The notes below the pieces were generated by a model. That model searched no databases and was not told where the DNA came from. It saw nothing but the letters and a program-made list of their open reading frames with translations. DNA of 64,000 nt. Source: Parelaphostrongylus tenuis. Lineage: Eukaryota > Nematoda > Chromadorea > Rhabditida > Metastrongylidae. Below, one piece after another: positions 24,851 to 38,885 of this stretch (the stretch's first letter is position 1; every line of letters begins with the position of its first letter). Location of the stretch: the NCBI GenBank assembly GCA_019055375.1, contig JAHQIW010000090.1, positions 1-64,000 on the forward strand. The letters run 5' to 3'. The position numbers were made by a program, and so were the translations under genes.

Positions 24851-26025
24851 CGATATGGAGTTTTTGTGTACAGGTCCGAACTATTGGTGCATCTTCACGC
24901 TGAAATCTTCTTAGTATAAGTGTTACCGATTCAGAACGATTACTAGAAAAAGTTGACAAACGTGATCACCATCACTACCATCAGTACCCTATATTAACGT
25001 GTTTTGAACAAGCAGCGCAAGTCGTCTTCTGTCGGGAGAACAGTTCTTGAATAGTGTACATAGTGCGATGAAAGAAAAGACCAGAAACCCATTGAAGACA
25101 ACGGATCACAGGGTTTATATGGTGGTTCGAGTCAGGTCATCTGTATATTGATGAAGGTCAATTTGATGGATGAAGCATGAGGGTTTCCTCAGTAAATGAT
25201 TCGTATCTCAGTTACTTATTTTTCCGTACGTTTCAATACCTCGCTGTTAGGTCCGTTCCATGCGAAGCTCGCCGCGGGTCCTCATATCCTTCTGCAAATG
25301 ACTGCAGAACATCCTGATAGCGCTAAGTTCCCCCACAGGAGAGCTGCGTTCAAATTTGAGCGGGAAACAGCGGGGTCAGTATGCCAAGCCCGAGGAGTCG
25401 ACTCCTTCCCTTAGCTCATCAGGGTCAGATCACTGGGATAGCTCCCATGGGAGACTGCAAGATGTCTACAAGTAGAACTTGGATGAGTATCTCTGCAGAA
25501 AACACTGTCTGGAGTACCATGCTATGGAACAGAGAGAGAGAAAGGAATGAAACATGAAAGAACCGCATTCATAAGGTTTACATGACTTGATTTCGAGATT
25601 CAAAGACAAGCAGCTGTTTGTAGTTTTGTAGGAATTAACAGAAATCTTGACATTCTTCCAAATTTACGGACCTTCTAAGCATATTACTAGTTTGAACACT
25701 GATGCCTATACATGCCGGAACAAGTAATCTGGAAGTACTCAGATTCTTGGAACGTGGGCCTATTGTCACTTCACCGTGACGATTACACTTATTACAACAA
25801 AAACTCTAATAAGAATGAGTAATAAATCGCCGCCTTTTAACGCTCTATCGACGACTAATCAATTTTAATTTTCGTCCCGCACACTGAATTTATCCGCCTA
25901 ACCTCTAAACAATTGACCTTAACAGTAAATCAATGAAGGCTAGGACACCATAACAAGTGGAAATCATCATCTTTATTACAAATCATTCTCACATACGATA
26001 GTTACGTTTTTGAAAGCCGGTATGT

Positions 26026-26041
26026 GGCCCTAAAGAGGGCC
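26026..26041 (-). terminator. histone 3' hairpin of U3 H2A
   Basis: Minus strand GGCCCTCTTTAGGGCC, perfect. Confidence 0.9.
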
Positions 26042-26073
26042 GTTGGGTCAATTTTTAGTAGGGTGCTCGAATC

Positions 26074-26457
26074 TTACTCCTTCTCTCCACCGGTCTTCTT
26101 GGGGAGTAGTACAGCCTGGATGTTGGGCAGAACTCCGCCTTGAGCGATGGTCACTCCTGACAACAGTTTGTTGAGCTCCTCGTCATTACGTACGGCAAGC
26201 TGGAGATGGCGTGGGTTGATCCTGGTCTTCTTGTTGTCACGAGCAGCATTACCAGCCAACTCCAACACTTCAGCGGCCAGATATTCGAGAACGGCTGCCA
26301 GATAGACCGGAGCTCCACCACCAACTCTGCTGGCGTAGTTGCCTTTGCGGAGCATTCGATGAATTCTTCCGACAGGAAACTGGAGACCGGCGCGAGACGA
26401 TCTTGACTTTGCCTTGCCTCCGGTCTTGGCTTTGCCTCCTTTGCCACGTCCAGACAT
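26074..26457 (-). CDS. Histone H2A, U3, the only intact H2A here
   Basis: A 127-residue canonical H2A: tail [20 protein letters not shown], fold [17 protein letters not shown] and [21 protein letters not shown]-terminus KKTGGEKE. There is no SQ motif at the end, so it is not of the H2A.X type. The start at 26457 is the universal H2A start; a longer upstream frame covers the promoter and is ignored. It is divergent from H2B over a shared promoter, and its hairpin is intact. It is the only one of three H2A copies in the window with an unbroken frame. Confidence 0.95.
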   Translation of the reverse strand: MSGRGKGGKAKTGGKAKSRSSRAGLQFPVGRIHRMLRKGNYASRVGGGAPVYLAAVLEYLAAEVLELAGNAARDNKKTRINPRHLQLAVRNDEELNKLLSGVTIAQGGVLPNIQAVLLPKKTGGEKE

Positions 26458-26664
26458 CACGGCGGTTACGAGCGACAAATGCTGAGATGAACACACGGAT
26501 GCATTTGCGCCCACTCGGGCGATATTTATAGGCAACCTGCTTCCACGCCCCGCCTCCATTGACCCAGCCACCTGGTCGCTGGAGGCGGGGCTTCATCGCG
26601 GCAGCCCTATAAATTCGTTTGAAGGGAGACGGTTTACATTCGCAAGTTTCTACGAGTGCTTGCT
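26458..26664. promoter_or_regulatory. shared divergent H2A/H2B promoter, U3
   Basis: TATAAA at 26608-26613 (H2B) and on the minus strand at 26525-26530 (H2A), with the inverted CCCCGCCTCCA and TGGAGGCGGGG pair between, as in U1. Confidence 0.8.
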
Positions 26665-27036
26665 ATGCCGCCGAAACCGTCCGCCAAAGGAGCCAAGAAG
26701 GCCGCCAAGAGTCAGAAGGCCAGTCGTGCTGGAGACAAGAAGAAGAAGCATCGCCGAAAGGAGAGCTATTCGGTCTACATCTATCGTGTGCTGAAGCAGG
26801 TCCATCCAGATACTGGCGTGTCCTCTAAAGCGATGTCGATCATGAACTCGTTCGTGAACGACGTTTTTGAACGCATTGCTGCCGAGGCATCGCGTCTAGC
26901 ACACTACAACAAGCGGTCGACGATCTCGTCTCGCGAAATCCAGACGGCCGTCAGACTGATTCTACCCGGAGAGCTCGCGAAACATGCTGTGTCGGAAGGA
27001 ACCAAGGCGGTGACCAAGTACACCTCCAGCAAATAA
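26665..27036 (+). CDS. Histone H2B, U3
   Basis: A 123-residue H2B identical in protein to the U1 copy. The start at MPPKPS is chosen over an ATG three codons upstream. A perfect 3' hairpin follows at 27070-27085. The later AATAAA of U1 has become AATAAG here (about 27127). Confidence 0.95.
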   Translation: MPPKPSAKGAKKAAKSQKASRAGDKKKKHRRKESYSVYIYRVLKQVHPDTGVSSKAMSIMNSFVNDVFERIAAEASRLAHYNKRSTISSREIQTAVRLILPGELAKHAVSEGTKAVTKYTSSK

Positions 27037-27069
27037 ATCGCGCACGAATGTGCACTTAATTAACCCAAC

Positions 27070-27085
27070 GGCCCTCTTTAGGGCC
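27070..27085 (+). terminator. histone 3' hairpin of U3 H2B
   Basis: GGCCCTCTTTAGGGCC, perfect. Confidence 0.92.
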
Positions 27086-27314
27086 ACAAATGGAACCAAT
27101 ACTTGTGTGTGGTTTTTATACTGAGTTAATAAGTGTTTCTGTTCTTGTTTTTTTCATATTGTTCTAGTAGTGGTTACTTGGTTGAATTATTACTCTTAAA
27201 TGTTACTCCTACTTAATGGACTAGGGTGTAACAGTTATCTTAATGAGTAGAAGCTGAAGTCACCAAGTACTTTCGAAGAGAGTAGTTAGTCTGTCTCGGA
27301 AACGAGTCAAAAAA

Positions 27315-27620
27315 TTCTGAAAAGAACTGTAGATCGTGCACGTCCTGTTTCATAGTGCCTTCCTACGAATGCCTTACCACTTCGAGTCGCGAACGTGACC
27401 CCCGCATCGACCACCACCTGGGACAATCGATCGCGGCGGCCCCGAATTTTGGCGTGGTGCCAGTGGCGTCGATAGCGGAGATCATGCGCGGTACAGTGAG
27501 CTATGCAAGCCATCAAAGTTCTGGCGCTTGTGCTTATATGGGTTCAAGACGTGAGTGGTATTATTCTGAGCTACGAACGACTGAGGTGGGATTACGAATG
27601 GTCCGTACAACCAACCGATA
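27315..27620. repeat. H2B-downstream spacer repeat, U3
   Basis: Close match to 9840-10145 in U1. Confidence 0.75.
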
Positions 27621-28049
27621 GATCACTTGAAAGGCAGTAATTATCCAAAGATTGAGGTCTCAAAAACTGTCAAAAACGAAAAGGTATCTAATGATTGGGA
27701 GAGACAAATTCAGACTTAGATGGAAATATCTTATCTGGTCGTAATAGCGTCTGCATACACGAAGAAAAGACGAGAAGAATCTGCAACTTTCCACAGAAAT
27801 CGACTGGCCTTCGTTGGACTCTCGGCTAGTGTTTAGTTTTGCAGAAGTGACGTCATCGAGATGGCGAAATTGTTGGGACTTTCGGCGAATAACTGTCACT
27901 CGTTATTTTTTTTTACTACTATTTCCCTAAGAAGTAGCGACAGTTTCCATGAATATTTTCGATTCAATCGGTGTGATTTTTGAGATTTCACTACGATTAC
28001 TTACTCTGGCGATATCTATGGTGTGCTATGCTCTCTCTTAGTCAACAAA

Positions 28050-28165
28050 ATCGAAATCATCACCAAATAATGTTGAGTGATGTGCAAAACTTTGACGTCG
28101 TGCGGTACTCGAACCCGCATTTCACCCTTTCGGAGGGCGCGTGCTTAACCATTTGCACTAGCGAC
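28050..28165 (-). repeat. tRNA-like repeat, U3
   Basis: Homologue of the U1 module at 10560-10690; B-box GGGTTCGAGTACC is intact. Confidence 0.7.
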
Positions 28166-28629
28166 GCCTGTTTTTTTCACCACTCTTCAGCTAAAGTGAA
28201 TTTAAGAAATATCACAAAACTGCCTAGATACGAGCAATATCTGAAGAATGAGATACCTTCGAATTCAGCAAAAAGTAAGACGAAAAATTGTCACAAAAAT
28301 ATTGGTGAATGGACGAATAGAATGTCGGAAAAAGTGGTATAGAAATTTTTATTCCTATCAGTTAGAGAGCATATTTTCTCAGCGGGACGCTATCGAATCC
28401 AAATGTGATACTGTAGCAATCCACGAGTTTGCTGAAGATCTGAAGTTGTCTTCCAGCACAAGTAGTCCATTTACAGTACTCTTCCGATCTACAATGAAAA
28501 CAGAATTGGTTAGATCGGTATGACTTCAGTTCAGTTCACAACTAGTGATCGACTTGATTTCTGTGAAAAAGGAAAGAATAGTTCACGAACTAATCCTTAC
28601 TTGAAGCTTCACCAATTGCTATCTTTTTA

Positions 28630-28800
28630 TGTTTTTCTTCCCGACTGATGGATTCTGTTAATTGTTCATGGCTGACGTTTCGGCAAAAACGCCTTCTTCA
28701 GAGCCGGGTACATTAGTCTAGGGAGAGTTCGAAGCGTCTGAAGTAGGCGTACTCGCCGAAACGTCAGCCATAAACAATCAACAACATCCGTCGATCGCCA
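28630..28800. mobile_element. foldback element, U3
   Basis: Homologue of 11158-11318. The right arm reads CTGAAGTAGGCGTACTCGCC followed by GAAACGTCAGCC, in which GGCG and CGCC can pair. Confidence 0.75.
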
Positions 28801-28909
28801 AGAAAAGCAATCGATCGGAAAGAAGAAAAAAGAAGATACCAACCTCGTGAAGCTTAAAATTAAGATTAGTTCTTCAGGTGTTCTTTTCATCTAAACCTAA
28901 GAGATTTGA

Positions 28910-29130
28910 GTGATGGGCAAAAATACGACCTCCGACGGGAGTCGAACCTGGGTCCATCCATAAAGAGTGGTGGCGCTAATGTAGTGCTAGCACGCATCTA
29001 CGGTAAGGATGAAACACGAGTACGACTCCTGTCTGAGGTCATATTTTTGCTCACCACTTAATTCTCTTAGGTTCAAATGAAACATCTTAACACTGCGAAA
29101 ATTTAGCAATGAAAACACTAGATTTCACGA
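28910..29130. repeat. inverted pair of tRNA-like repeats, U3
   Basis: Homologue of the U1 pair at 11415-11640: a minus-strand fragment and a plus-strand module ending AACATCTTAACACTGCG. Confidence 0.6.
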
Positions 29131-29762
29131 GTTATTCCTTTCTTTCTCAAAGTTTTATATTATTAGCATGCAGAGGTTCAAGGAAAGCCGGTTTTTCGAC
29201 TTGATTTCTACGGACTACTATTGGTTATTTGTCGACGACCGATATTTTACAAGCTCTAACTGTGAAAACTATTGAGATCTAACTATAAATGATATTAACT
29301 TGTCCTCCTTCGAAGTAGACTTAATCCTTATTTGTTGAAGATGAGATTGAATCAAATCCAAGTAGTAACCACAAAGAGCATATCATTCAAATAGAACAAT
29401 ATTCAACTGAGATAAGAGCGCAGAATGTTTTTGATTGATCAGATTTGTATGCATTATCGAAGAATGAGAGAAAAAAAAAGTTTTCTCATTAGTAACAGAC
29501 TCATAATCCTCTTCGATAAACAACTGCAGAAAGAGCAAAATAACAGCTAAGGGAATTCGTGAAGAGAAACTACGAAATAACAAAGATATCTTGCTTAACG
29601 AATGAAAAAAGGAACAGTGAAGAGGTCACTCAGCGAAAAAAATACCGTAGATGTCCAATAATGAAATATTTTGCTACTTCGTAAAGTGGACATGGAGTTT
29701 TCGAGTAGAAATAACATAAAATCACCAAAACAATGTTCGATGCTTCACACTTTCTCAGCCAT

Positions 29763-30285
<523 letters not shown>

Positions 30286-30316
30286 TCGCCAGGACTCTAG
30301 ACAAATTTAACCCAAC

Positions 30317-30332
30317 GGCCCTCCTTAGGGCC
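30317..30332 (+). terminator. histone 3' hairpin of U3 H3
   Basis: GGCCCTCCTTAGGGCC; AATAAA at about 30389. Confidence 0.9.
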
Positions 30333-31099
30333 ACATATTAACTCTTGAAAACATAGATTCAGTAAACGAAACCATAAATCGCTTGCAATGAATAAACGAT
30401 TTTCCTACGTGTGTTGTCATCTTACTTTTCAGCCATTTATGAAATATGTTTGAATAAAAAGTGGTAAAATGGATTTCAAAAGCGGTGTGAACCACTTTCA
30501 AATATAGTTCTAGTGATTCCGTCATACTGCAACGTAAAATAGTGAATAGTTGAGAACATACCAGTTACACTCCGGAATAGGTGCTTTCAAATATTTGGAT
30601 ATCTTCGATGCTACATATATAAGGAAGGCCCATGTGTAGGATTCCGTTTCTCCAAGAATTCTACTCCTGAGAGCTAGCTAAAATACGATCTACACAGAGT
30701 ACTGGTCGTGTGCTAAGTATCGTTAAAAACTGTAAAATTTGAGGAACACTCGACTTTTTGATGGATGAAGAAGTTGTTGGGAATTTTGAAAGAGTGTAAG
30801 GATCTCAGAGTGAAAAAGGAGAACGTGGTATTGTGAAGGACGTTCATGAAAGTTCTCCCTTTGTACAAAATCCAGAGAAGAAAGATTTTTTTTTAGAGAT
30901 TCCAGAACTCGCACATGTAGCGCAGTCTCTCAATGAAAATGAAGAAAAACGGCTTTCTCCGAAAAATTCTCCAAGTTTGGTTACATATCGTATACACAGC
31001 ATAATGTAGAACGGTCGAAGACAAATATGCAAAGGAGAATCTCTGAACATCGAAAGTCATAGAGATTGTGCTAGCAAACGCGTAACAACAGCAACTGCT

Positions 31100-31320
31100 G
31101 GCCTTTTGCACATCGGTTGGGGTCGCAGCGTGCGCACCTCAGTTGTGGCAACAGCGTTCTGGAGAACGACCTTATTGCGTTCGCTGTCGTGCCCGTAGAA
31201 TGGTTGTCGTCGTGTCTGATCGTGGAAACGAAGCAAAGGAGGAGCTAGACGAGCTAGACAAACTTCTAGAGACGTAACTATATGATCAATAGGAAAACTT
31301 CCGCATCTTCCTCGAGCGTT
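31100..31320 (+). pseudogene. Histone H4 remnant, U3
   Basis: The array H4 leader is recognisable (GGGGTCGCAGCGTGCGCACC, GTTCTGGAGAACGACC), but its TATA box has been deleted. The start is GTG (31212) in GTGTCTGATCGTGGAAACGA; GCAAAGGAGGAGCTAGACG still matches codons 8-18 with a gap. CTTCCTCGAG near 31308 is a second scrap from mid-gene. No hairpin remains. This is the H4 slot of U3. Confidence 0.8.
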
Positions 31321-31329
31321 ACTAAACTT

Positions 31330-32240
31330 GTTATGTTGTCACAAATAAAGTTGGTGAAATATATGTCGTCGACAAGTAACTTATTGAGAAGTAGTGAGTA
31401 AAAATCAATTCGGCCAATGATTGTGAACCAAACGGAAGTCATACCGACTAATAACCAATTATATCTTCACTACAGATCGGAAGAGAGTGCTGTAATTCGA
31501 CGATTTGTGCTGAAAAGACTTAATAACGTTTCATTGGAAAAAAACGTGCCATCTATTTAACACGATAAAAATTCCCAAACCACTTTTGTCTACTTAATAT
31601 TCGCCCATTTATGGATGTTTTGTAAGAAATTTTTAGTTTTGCTTGTTATTACTTGGAAGGCTACTCATGTTCAAGATCTTGTGGTTGATTCTCACATTGA
31701 CTTCCTTAGTTGACGAAGAAGCAGGGGAGGGAAAGTGTATACAGCCAAAGCCTAGTAAGTTCACGGCAAGACTCTCATCACTCTACAGCGATATCGCCAG
31801 AATAATCCGTCGTAGAAAGATTTTGTCCTTGAATGAAAATGTTCATTGGAACTCTCGCTACTTAGAGGGGATATTAGTAAGTAGCTGCGAGTGATAGTGA
31901 TTCGATGAAGGCCACAACAACTTTGCTTTCTCGATGACGTCGCCTCCACAACTCTGGGCATTAACTGAGTGGAACGAACGTTTATCAATTACCACAGCAG
32001 GAGACCAGTCAAAGCGACAGATTTCACGAATATGCGAGAAGGGCGAATACTATAGAACGGACAAAAGGTGAGTCCAAGCAATGAACATGTAGCCCTCATA
32101 ATATTTATCTGCACTGGAGATGACACGTATTATTGGTCGAAAAATGTGCGACTAGACAAAGCTTTCACAAGGCATTTTCCGACTTCCTCTAACTGATTAC
32201 TGTTTTACAAAGTGACCTATCCGCGGGTTATTACGGGCCA
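31330..32240. other. spacer between U3 and U4, no gene
   Basis: The sequence does not follow U1 here. Frames are short and unremarkable. Confidence 0.45.
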
Positions 32241-33234
32241 GTCGTGATCCCAATCATGTCCTTTTGAAGGGTAGGTTGGAACGTTGGTGGGTTAGATATC
32301 ACACCGCAACCAACACCCTGATATCCCCGCTATTGGCTCCGCGCCAAAATTCAAACACGCACGATCCCCTAAACGTCGTAGAGCTCAGCGCGCATAGCGT
32401 TGACCTTTCCTTTCGGTCGACTCTCTACGCCGGCGCTAGTGACGCCGCTGTTTCGCGCTCAAAATTTGAACGTAGCTCCTTGTGGGGAACTCAGCCCTAT
32501 CATGGTGTTCTGAGGTCATTCCCACAGCGATGAGGGTTCGCGCCGAGTTTCGCATCGAACGGACTTAACAGTGAGGTACTAGAACATATGGAAAGATAAG
32601 TAATTGAGATACGAATAAATTAGCGATGAAACTCTTCTGTTTAACCCATCCAATGCACTCGACCAATATCCAGATGGCCTGACTCGAACCAACGCATGAG
32701 TCGTATTTTATTGATATAGTTTCGACTTCAATGGATTTATGGGTTTTCTCTATTGCGGGGTGGCCGATGGGGAGAAGGGTGAGAGCGGAAATGATGCTCT
32801 GTGACTTTATAAATTACAAGTAACGTCTCTTTGGGCGAGTTCATTTATGCTGCTGTACACCTTGATATGATCAACAGAGATGATTTACAAAGAGTTCTCA
32901 ACACTTGATATTTAAGGGTGCACAAAGAAGACCAAAGGTGGAGTGTCCAATCAGAATGTTGTCGGAGATTTCCAGAGTGTTTCGTGATTATACCATAATG
33001 GATACGGTTTCAACAGCCAGCACGGAGTGACTGGATGGATTAGTTCGATGAAATAGCGAATGTGCTCCCAACAGAGAATGATTATTGCCGTTTGTTCGAA
33101 GGTGATCTTGATCAGACTGGGTGGTAATGGATGATAATGAATACCAACACGCTGATAATAGTTATATACCTATGACTATTATGTTTACTACATTTCAGCA
33201 TAACGATGATGATAAGATTAGTGAAAACGTTCAA

Positions 33235-33390
33235 CGAGAAGTCCTGATTCAACGGCTTTTTTACCGGTGGTGTGATTTTGTATCGCAAGAGTTGTACCAA
33301 AACTGGCGCATCGGTAGTGCAATGGTTTGCACGAGCACCAGGAAAGGGTGAAACACGGGGTTCAACTCCCGCCCAGAGTTCAGAGTTATT
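33235..33390 (+). repeat. tRNA-like repeat with upstream hairpin, U4
   Basis: CGGCTTTTTTACCGGTGGTG, then TCGGTAGTGCAATGGTTTGC and GGTTCAACTCCCGCC. Homologue of 16785-16940. Confidence 0.6.
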
Positions 33391-34334
33391 CATATGAGCG
33401 AATATTATGGGATGTCAGTTTGGAAAAGCGCCCAGGATTTAGTGAGCGGTTCAAAGAAGTACTGTAAGGCATGCAGGTCTTGTTTCGTAGTACGTTTTCC
33501 TGCGGTGTGGCTTGTGGGGTTGTGAATGTGACCCGCACCGACCACTAAGACCCGAAGATTTCGCGATGGCCCTAATCTTTGCTTGATACTAAATAGCAGA
33601 CGTAATCGTTCACCGCCTTTTTAACCCACTAAATAGGGCGTTTGGGCTTCTATGGATTCAAGACGATAGTGGTATTCGAAACTGCAAATGACATAGGTGA
33701 TATCGTGAATGGTCTGTGCTAACCAACCGTTACGTGACTTTAGACATACTCGGACGATGTTGCGTTGGTAGACTGATGAGATTTTTCCTCGTAAACCTGA
33801 CAGAGTTTATAGTTTCCATGACCTACTTCTTCGTCAACTAAGTTGAAGTTAAATGAAATTTAACCACAAAGCTGCTCAGATACAAGCAAATCTTGGATCC
33901 TGAGATACCTTTGATCACGCAAAAACAAAATTATAAATTTTCACATGCAAAAACATTTACTAATGAACGAATAAGATGCTGAGAAAAGTGCTATGTATAT
34001 TTTTACTTATTTTCAATGATAAGCACAATTTTTCAACGAGACGAAGTCAAGACCATATGCTGGCATTGTAGCGATCCACAAGTTTGTTGAAGATTCGAAG
34101 TTGCCTTCCAGCACAAAGCGTTGAGATGCAGCACTCTCTTCCGGTCTACAATGATGATATACAGTTGATTACTGGTCGATATTTGATCTCAGTTCAATTT
34201 GAGCTTATTGATTGGATGATTAAATTGAATTCATTAGTTTTATTGCTTTTGAACAGTGGCTCGACGTCGTGGAGAATCGCCAAGACTATAAAACGGTACA
34301 ACAAATTCAAAAATGGACAATTATATCAGAATTC

Positions 34335-34580
34335 ATTTTCTTTGACCGCGTACTGTGGTGGTATGATGTTACAATAAACCAAATAATGGAGAATGGCGTG
34401 CAAAAATATTTGCGTCAGCCGGGATTCGGACCCATATCTCACTCTTTCCAGAAGCATGTGCTGAACCGTTACATCACCGACGCGTTGGTTCAGCACACGC
34501 TCTCGCAAAAAGTGAGATCTGTGTTCGAATCCCTGCTGACACAAATATTTCTGCACAGCACTCTACGTTATAAGACAATT
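34335..34580. repeat. divergent pair of tRNA-like modules, U4
   Basis: Homologue of 17885-18115: GGGATTCGGACCCATATC on minus, TTCGAATCCCTGCTGACAC on plus, mirrored outer parts. Confidence 0.7.
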
Positions 34581-34904
34581 ATAACTGAATTTTTGAATTA
34601 AGCTGAAATGTTTAAGCAATAAAAACATAACGAATCAAAAAGTAACGAACGTTTTTGCAATCTTCATAGATCGGAACGCAATCAGCGCTGGCAATCGTGA
34701 AGTTCGTATGACCAGTCGTCCTCCAGACAAATCTGTCGTTGGCATTTCAATGATATTTCCCATATTTTCTTTATTCACTCATTTTCAACTAAAGCTTTAG
34801 TGATACTACTTTTTCGAAATTGTATTTACTCCGGAGAACATGTGAGTCAATTGATCAGAGGTGTTCTACCACTACATTTTTGGCTTTAATTCAATTTCTA
34901 ACCA

Positions 34905-35100
34905 AGCACTTCATTCCCATGGAGTCGGTAAGCTGGGGCCAGACATGTCTTAGAGAGTAAGGACACTGAGTTGATACATCGGTAGGTCACTCGAAATCGT
35001 TTCAGAGGGAACGAATGCAGTTTACCGACCTTTAATGCTCTAAGTCGAATGTATGGCTCGGGTTTCCCAGTAAGTTGATCAACGCTCAACCCTTTACGCT
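34905..35100 (+). repeat. 290 bp SINE-like family, degraded body, U4
   Basis: Homologue of 18460-18660. Confidence 0.5.
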
Positions 35101-35529
35101 TCACGGCTGACGCCTATGACTTGTTTCTACGAGTAAAGAGGGACCTAAGGGAATCTGCAAATGGGCATTTTAATCGTTGAATTGATACCTCTTCTTCATG
35201 TTATGGAACATAGTTTTCCCGACATTCGAAATTAACGAACCACGGTACTTCAGAGTCTCAACAGGTTAACAAAATAGCATCGGTGGCAAGCAGAGCTTCG
35301 CACAGAATCGCGGCGATTATTACCGTTGGTTTGCCGTTAGCTGTCTTTTGATGAAAGTGCTTAACTATGTCAGTGCTTGAATAAATTTATCTGACCGGTA
35401 ATTACGTTCCTAAAGAAATTCTTTCGACAAAGCGTGATCAAGTTTTGTCGATCAAACATAGATACTAGGACTTTTCTGTTTTGTACATCTCGATGAGGAA
35501 AAATGTCTAACGATTTGGAAATATCAAAC

Positions 35530-35850
35530 AAAATTACTTTTATTTTACCGCTTTAGCAGTGCTAAGATTTCATAGACTATTGAAACTTTTCAAAAATATC
35601 GATGATGTCGACTGATGTGCAAAACTTTCGAGTCAGGCGAGACTCGAACCCGCATCTCACTCTATCCGGGAGCGCCAGCCGTTATAGCTCACGGATAGAT
35701 GCGCTGTAGCGAAGAAAGAATGGTGTACAAAATATGCATCAGTAGTGCAACGGGGTAGGTTGCGCACTTCCCGAATGGAGTGAGATGTGGGTTCGAGTCC
35801 CGCCTGACGCGAAAGTTTTGCACATCACTTTACATCGCTGGGATTCCTGA
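35530..35850. repeat. divergent pair of tRNA-like modules, U4
   Basis: Homologue of 19190-19490, with better-preserved B-boxes on both arms: GACTCGAACCCGCATC on minus and GTGGGTTCGAGTCCCGCC on plus. Both arms end in the AAAGTTTTGCACATCA tail. Confidence 0.75.
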
Positions 35851-36319
35851 GTAGTTTCAATAGTATCATAAGGCAAATCATCGTCTGATGTTATACATGA
35901 TTTTTCAGATCGAATTCTTCCATTAAAAAAATTGTTGTAACAGATCCCTGTGCTGTAAAAATTCTTACTCAACTTACAGCGCACAAACACTTTCGTTTCC
36001 GGTGCATGGTATTTCGTTTACGTAGTAGCGGTACTTGTCCAAATCTGCGGCGTCTGGGTTATGTCCAAGCCAAGCTGAAATCAAGGAATAAGAAACCAAA
36101 CGAACTTTTGTGCACAACTGTTCTCCGACTGGTTGTGAGTGACTATCTGCATCGACACCACAATCAAGCTGACCGAACAGGAGCCTCTAAAGATCTCTAC
36201 ATTCAACAGTTTCTAACGTAATTTCATGATGTCACCATCTGAGGCCTACATTCATCCGTAATAGGCTTCGAATTATCTTAACGAACTGCATTCGATCGGT
36301 GGGTATGAAAAGCATCACT

Positions 36320-36665
36320 TTTCAAACGGGCCTTCTGATTTCATCTGGTTTTTGGTTTCTGAGTATATATAAGCTTGATTTGTCGGTCTCTTCCCGATAA
36401 GGCGCAATGCATTCTTGTTAAATATGAGGCTAGCCCAAGTCAGAGCAGCAACCGCAACGAATCTATTCCCGGAAATATAATTCGTAGTTGAATAATACAT
36501 TGCTCTAGCAGATATTTACCTTCTAATCCATATATTTAACGCGCCACGTAGCCTTTCGGCAAGGATAATTTGAGGAATCAGACATGACACAGGTTTCTGG
36601 CAAGATCTGAAGTTCATATCGTCAAAAAACCACCTACGACGTATATAAACGAGATCAAATAGAGC
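36320..36665 (-). other. possible decayed coding stretch, U4
   Basis: Counterpart of 20040-20300. A minus-strand frame reads TNYISGNRFVAVAALTWASL and continues IFNKNALRLIGKRP; a shifted frame upstream gives the QIILAERLRG stretch. The family is not recognised. Confidence 0.25.
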
Positions 36666-37285
36666 CGACAATGACTACTGGACACTTGAACAGCGTGATC
36701 ATAAGGTTTCCAGCAACACTTGTAAAGTCCATCTATACAACCACCTCTCGCCATTGTTCAAAGAGATATTAATTACGAATCACAGCTCAGCATAATTTTA
36801 ACCCTTACAGACTGCAACAAGTGCTCACGCTGAAACCACTGTCAACACCACAAACGCGCGGATCACCGCGCAACTTCTCGACAAAACCTCATGTTTTATA
36901 GAAAAATCAATTGAAAATTGTTTGCGGCAAGAAGATTCGTAATGAGTGAACATCAGCAACTCATTATTCCAAGAATATGGAATGTTTTTGCTGCGTCAGT
37001 CTGTACCTGTTACTGAAAATCAATTAGGAATGAAAAAGTAGAACGCGTGGAATCGTGATTTAGCCCTTCAAGAGATCTCTACTTTGTACAGAGTCCGTGC
37101 AAGAAAAAAGGATTATCTCGGAGAATCCAGAATTCGAACAATGTAACGGCGTTTTTTCAATGAAAATCGAGAAAATCACTACTCTATCGTTAAATTTCGC
37201 TAAGGTTCCGGTCATGTTCCAATAAACACGGCCATGTATATGTACAACAGTTGAATTGAATGTGAAGGGGGAGGAAGAGCTTTGA

Positions 37286-37771
<486 letters not shown>

Positions 37772-37804
37772 GAAGATTTCCGCATACATCTAATTTAACC
37801 CAAC

Positions 37805-37820
37805 GGCCCTCTTTAGGGCC
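37805..37820 (+). terminator. histone 3' hairpin of U4 H4
   Basis: GGCCCTCTTTAGGGCC, perfect. Confidence 0.92.
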
Positions 37821-38784
37821 ACATTTTACGGAATCAGCACGCTTATTTGTGTCGTATCAGTTAGTGAATAAACTTTTTGTGCACTCAAGTTTGTTTGATC
37901 AAATAGGTTTTTCGAGTTTGGTCGGTGGTCGAGATGGTACGGGAGTATTTCACTGAAAAATGTGTTATGTATCCTACGTGCAGAACGTCGTTGACAGTGT
38001 AGCCGTCACAGATCGATAGTTCCCACCTTCAGGCATTACTTCGAGTATATGTGGCTCGTAGAAATTGTGATGACGCAGGCTCGGTTTGTACATTGGCAGC
38101 ACTCTTTCTAATCAGTAATCGTCAGCGACTGCCTATGCCAAAAGCCCACGAGCCTCCTATGACGTTTATTCCACAAAAAAACCATGATCGATCAACTTAA
38201 CGTATTGATTGGGAGAGCGGACGGGTTCCCAGTTTCAGTGAAACCTGTATTTTAAGTTATCACGTTGTGAGGATTTATCCCTTGATCCATATCGCAGTTA
38301 TTTTCTGCTGTGCTGAGTATTGATCGGCCTCGGTCCACTTTATATCAACGTGTACCTTGTGCTAGATATGTTTACACGAGACGAATCCTGTTGACCTGAC
38401 CTTGAGCGCCAGCAGATCGTCCGACTCTGTAGCCAAAAGCGCCATGCCTTTGGCTCGCGGCCAACATTCAAATGCACGCCGCGGGTCGCTGTCGCCGATA
38501 CGGCGTCGGGATGACGTATGCTTTCTATTGCAAAGTTGAAGACTGAATAAAGGGTATCATTAAGGGTACATTGAAGCGTCTGTGTACGTCTTGAGGTGCC
38601 TTATCAAGCGGCGTTACTTGTCGAATCAAAAATCCTATAATTTCAAAGTAAAGAGTCTAGAAAAGGAGAAAAAGGTAGAAATTCGTGCAAGGAGACAATG
38701 TGAAGTAGTCTGTGAAATGAACTAAGAAGGGGTTGTTTGCCTGAATCACAGTCACACCACCAGAGTGCGTATTTCAAGACATTC

Positions 38785-38885
38785 GATAGTGCAACGGTTA
38801 AGTGCGCCCCTGCATAGCGTGAAATTTGAGTTCGAATCCCATCAGACGCAAAAGTTTTCGGACATCACTCTTCATTATTGGGTAT
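38785..38885 (+). repeat. tRNA-like module, U4
   Basis: Homologue of 23815-23900: GTGCAACGGTTAAGTGCGCC, GAGTTCGAATCCCATC, CAGACGCAAAAGTTTTCGG. Confidence 0.6.

Noticed and set aside
31643..31894. 83-residue frame with a signal-peptide-like start (MLLLGRLLMFKILWLILTL)
   Set aside because: It lies in array spacer, has no further support, and hydrophobic starts arise often from T-rich sequence.
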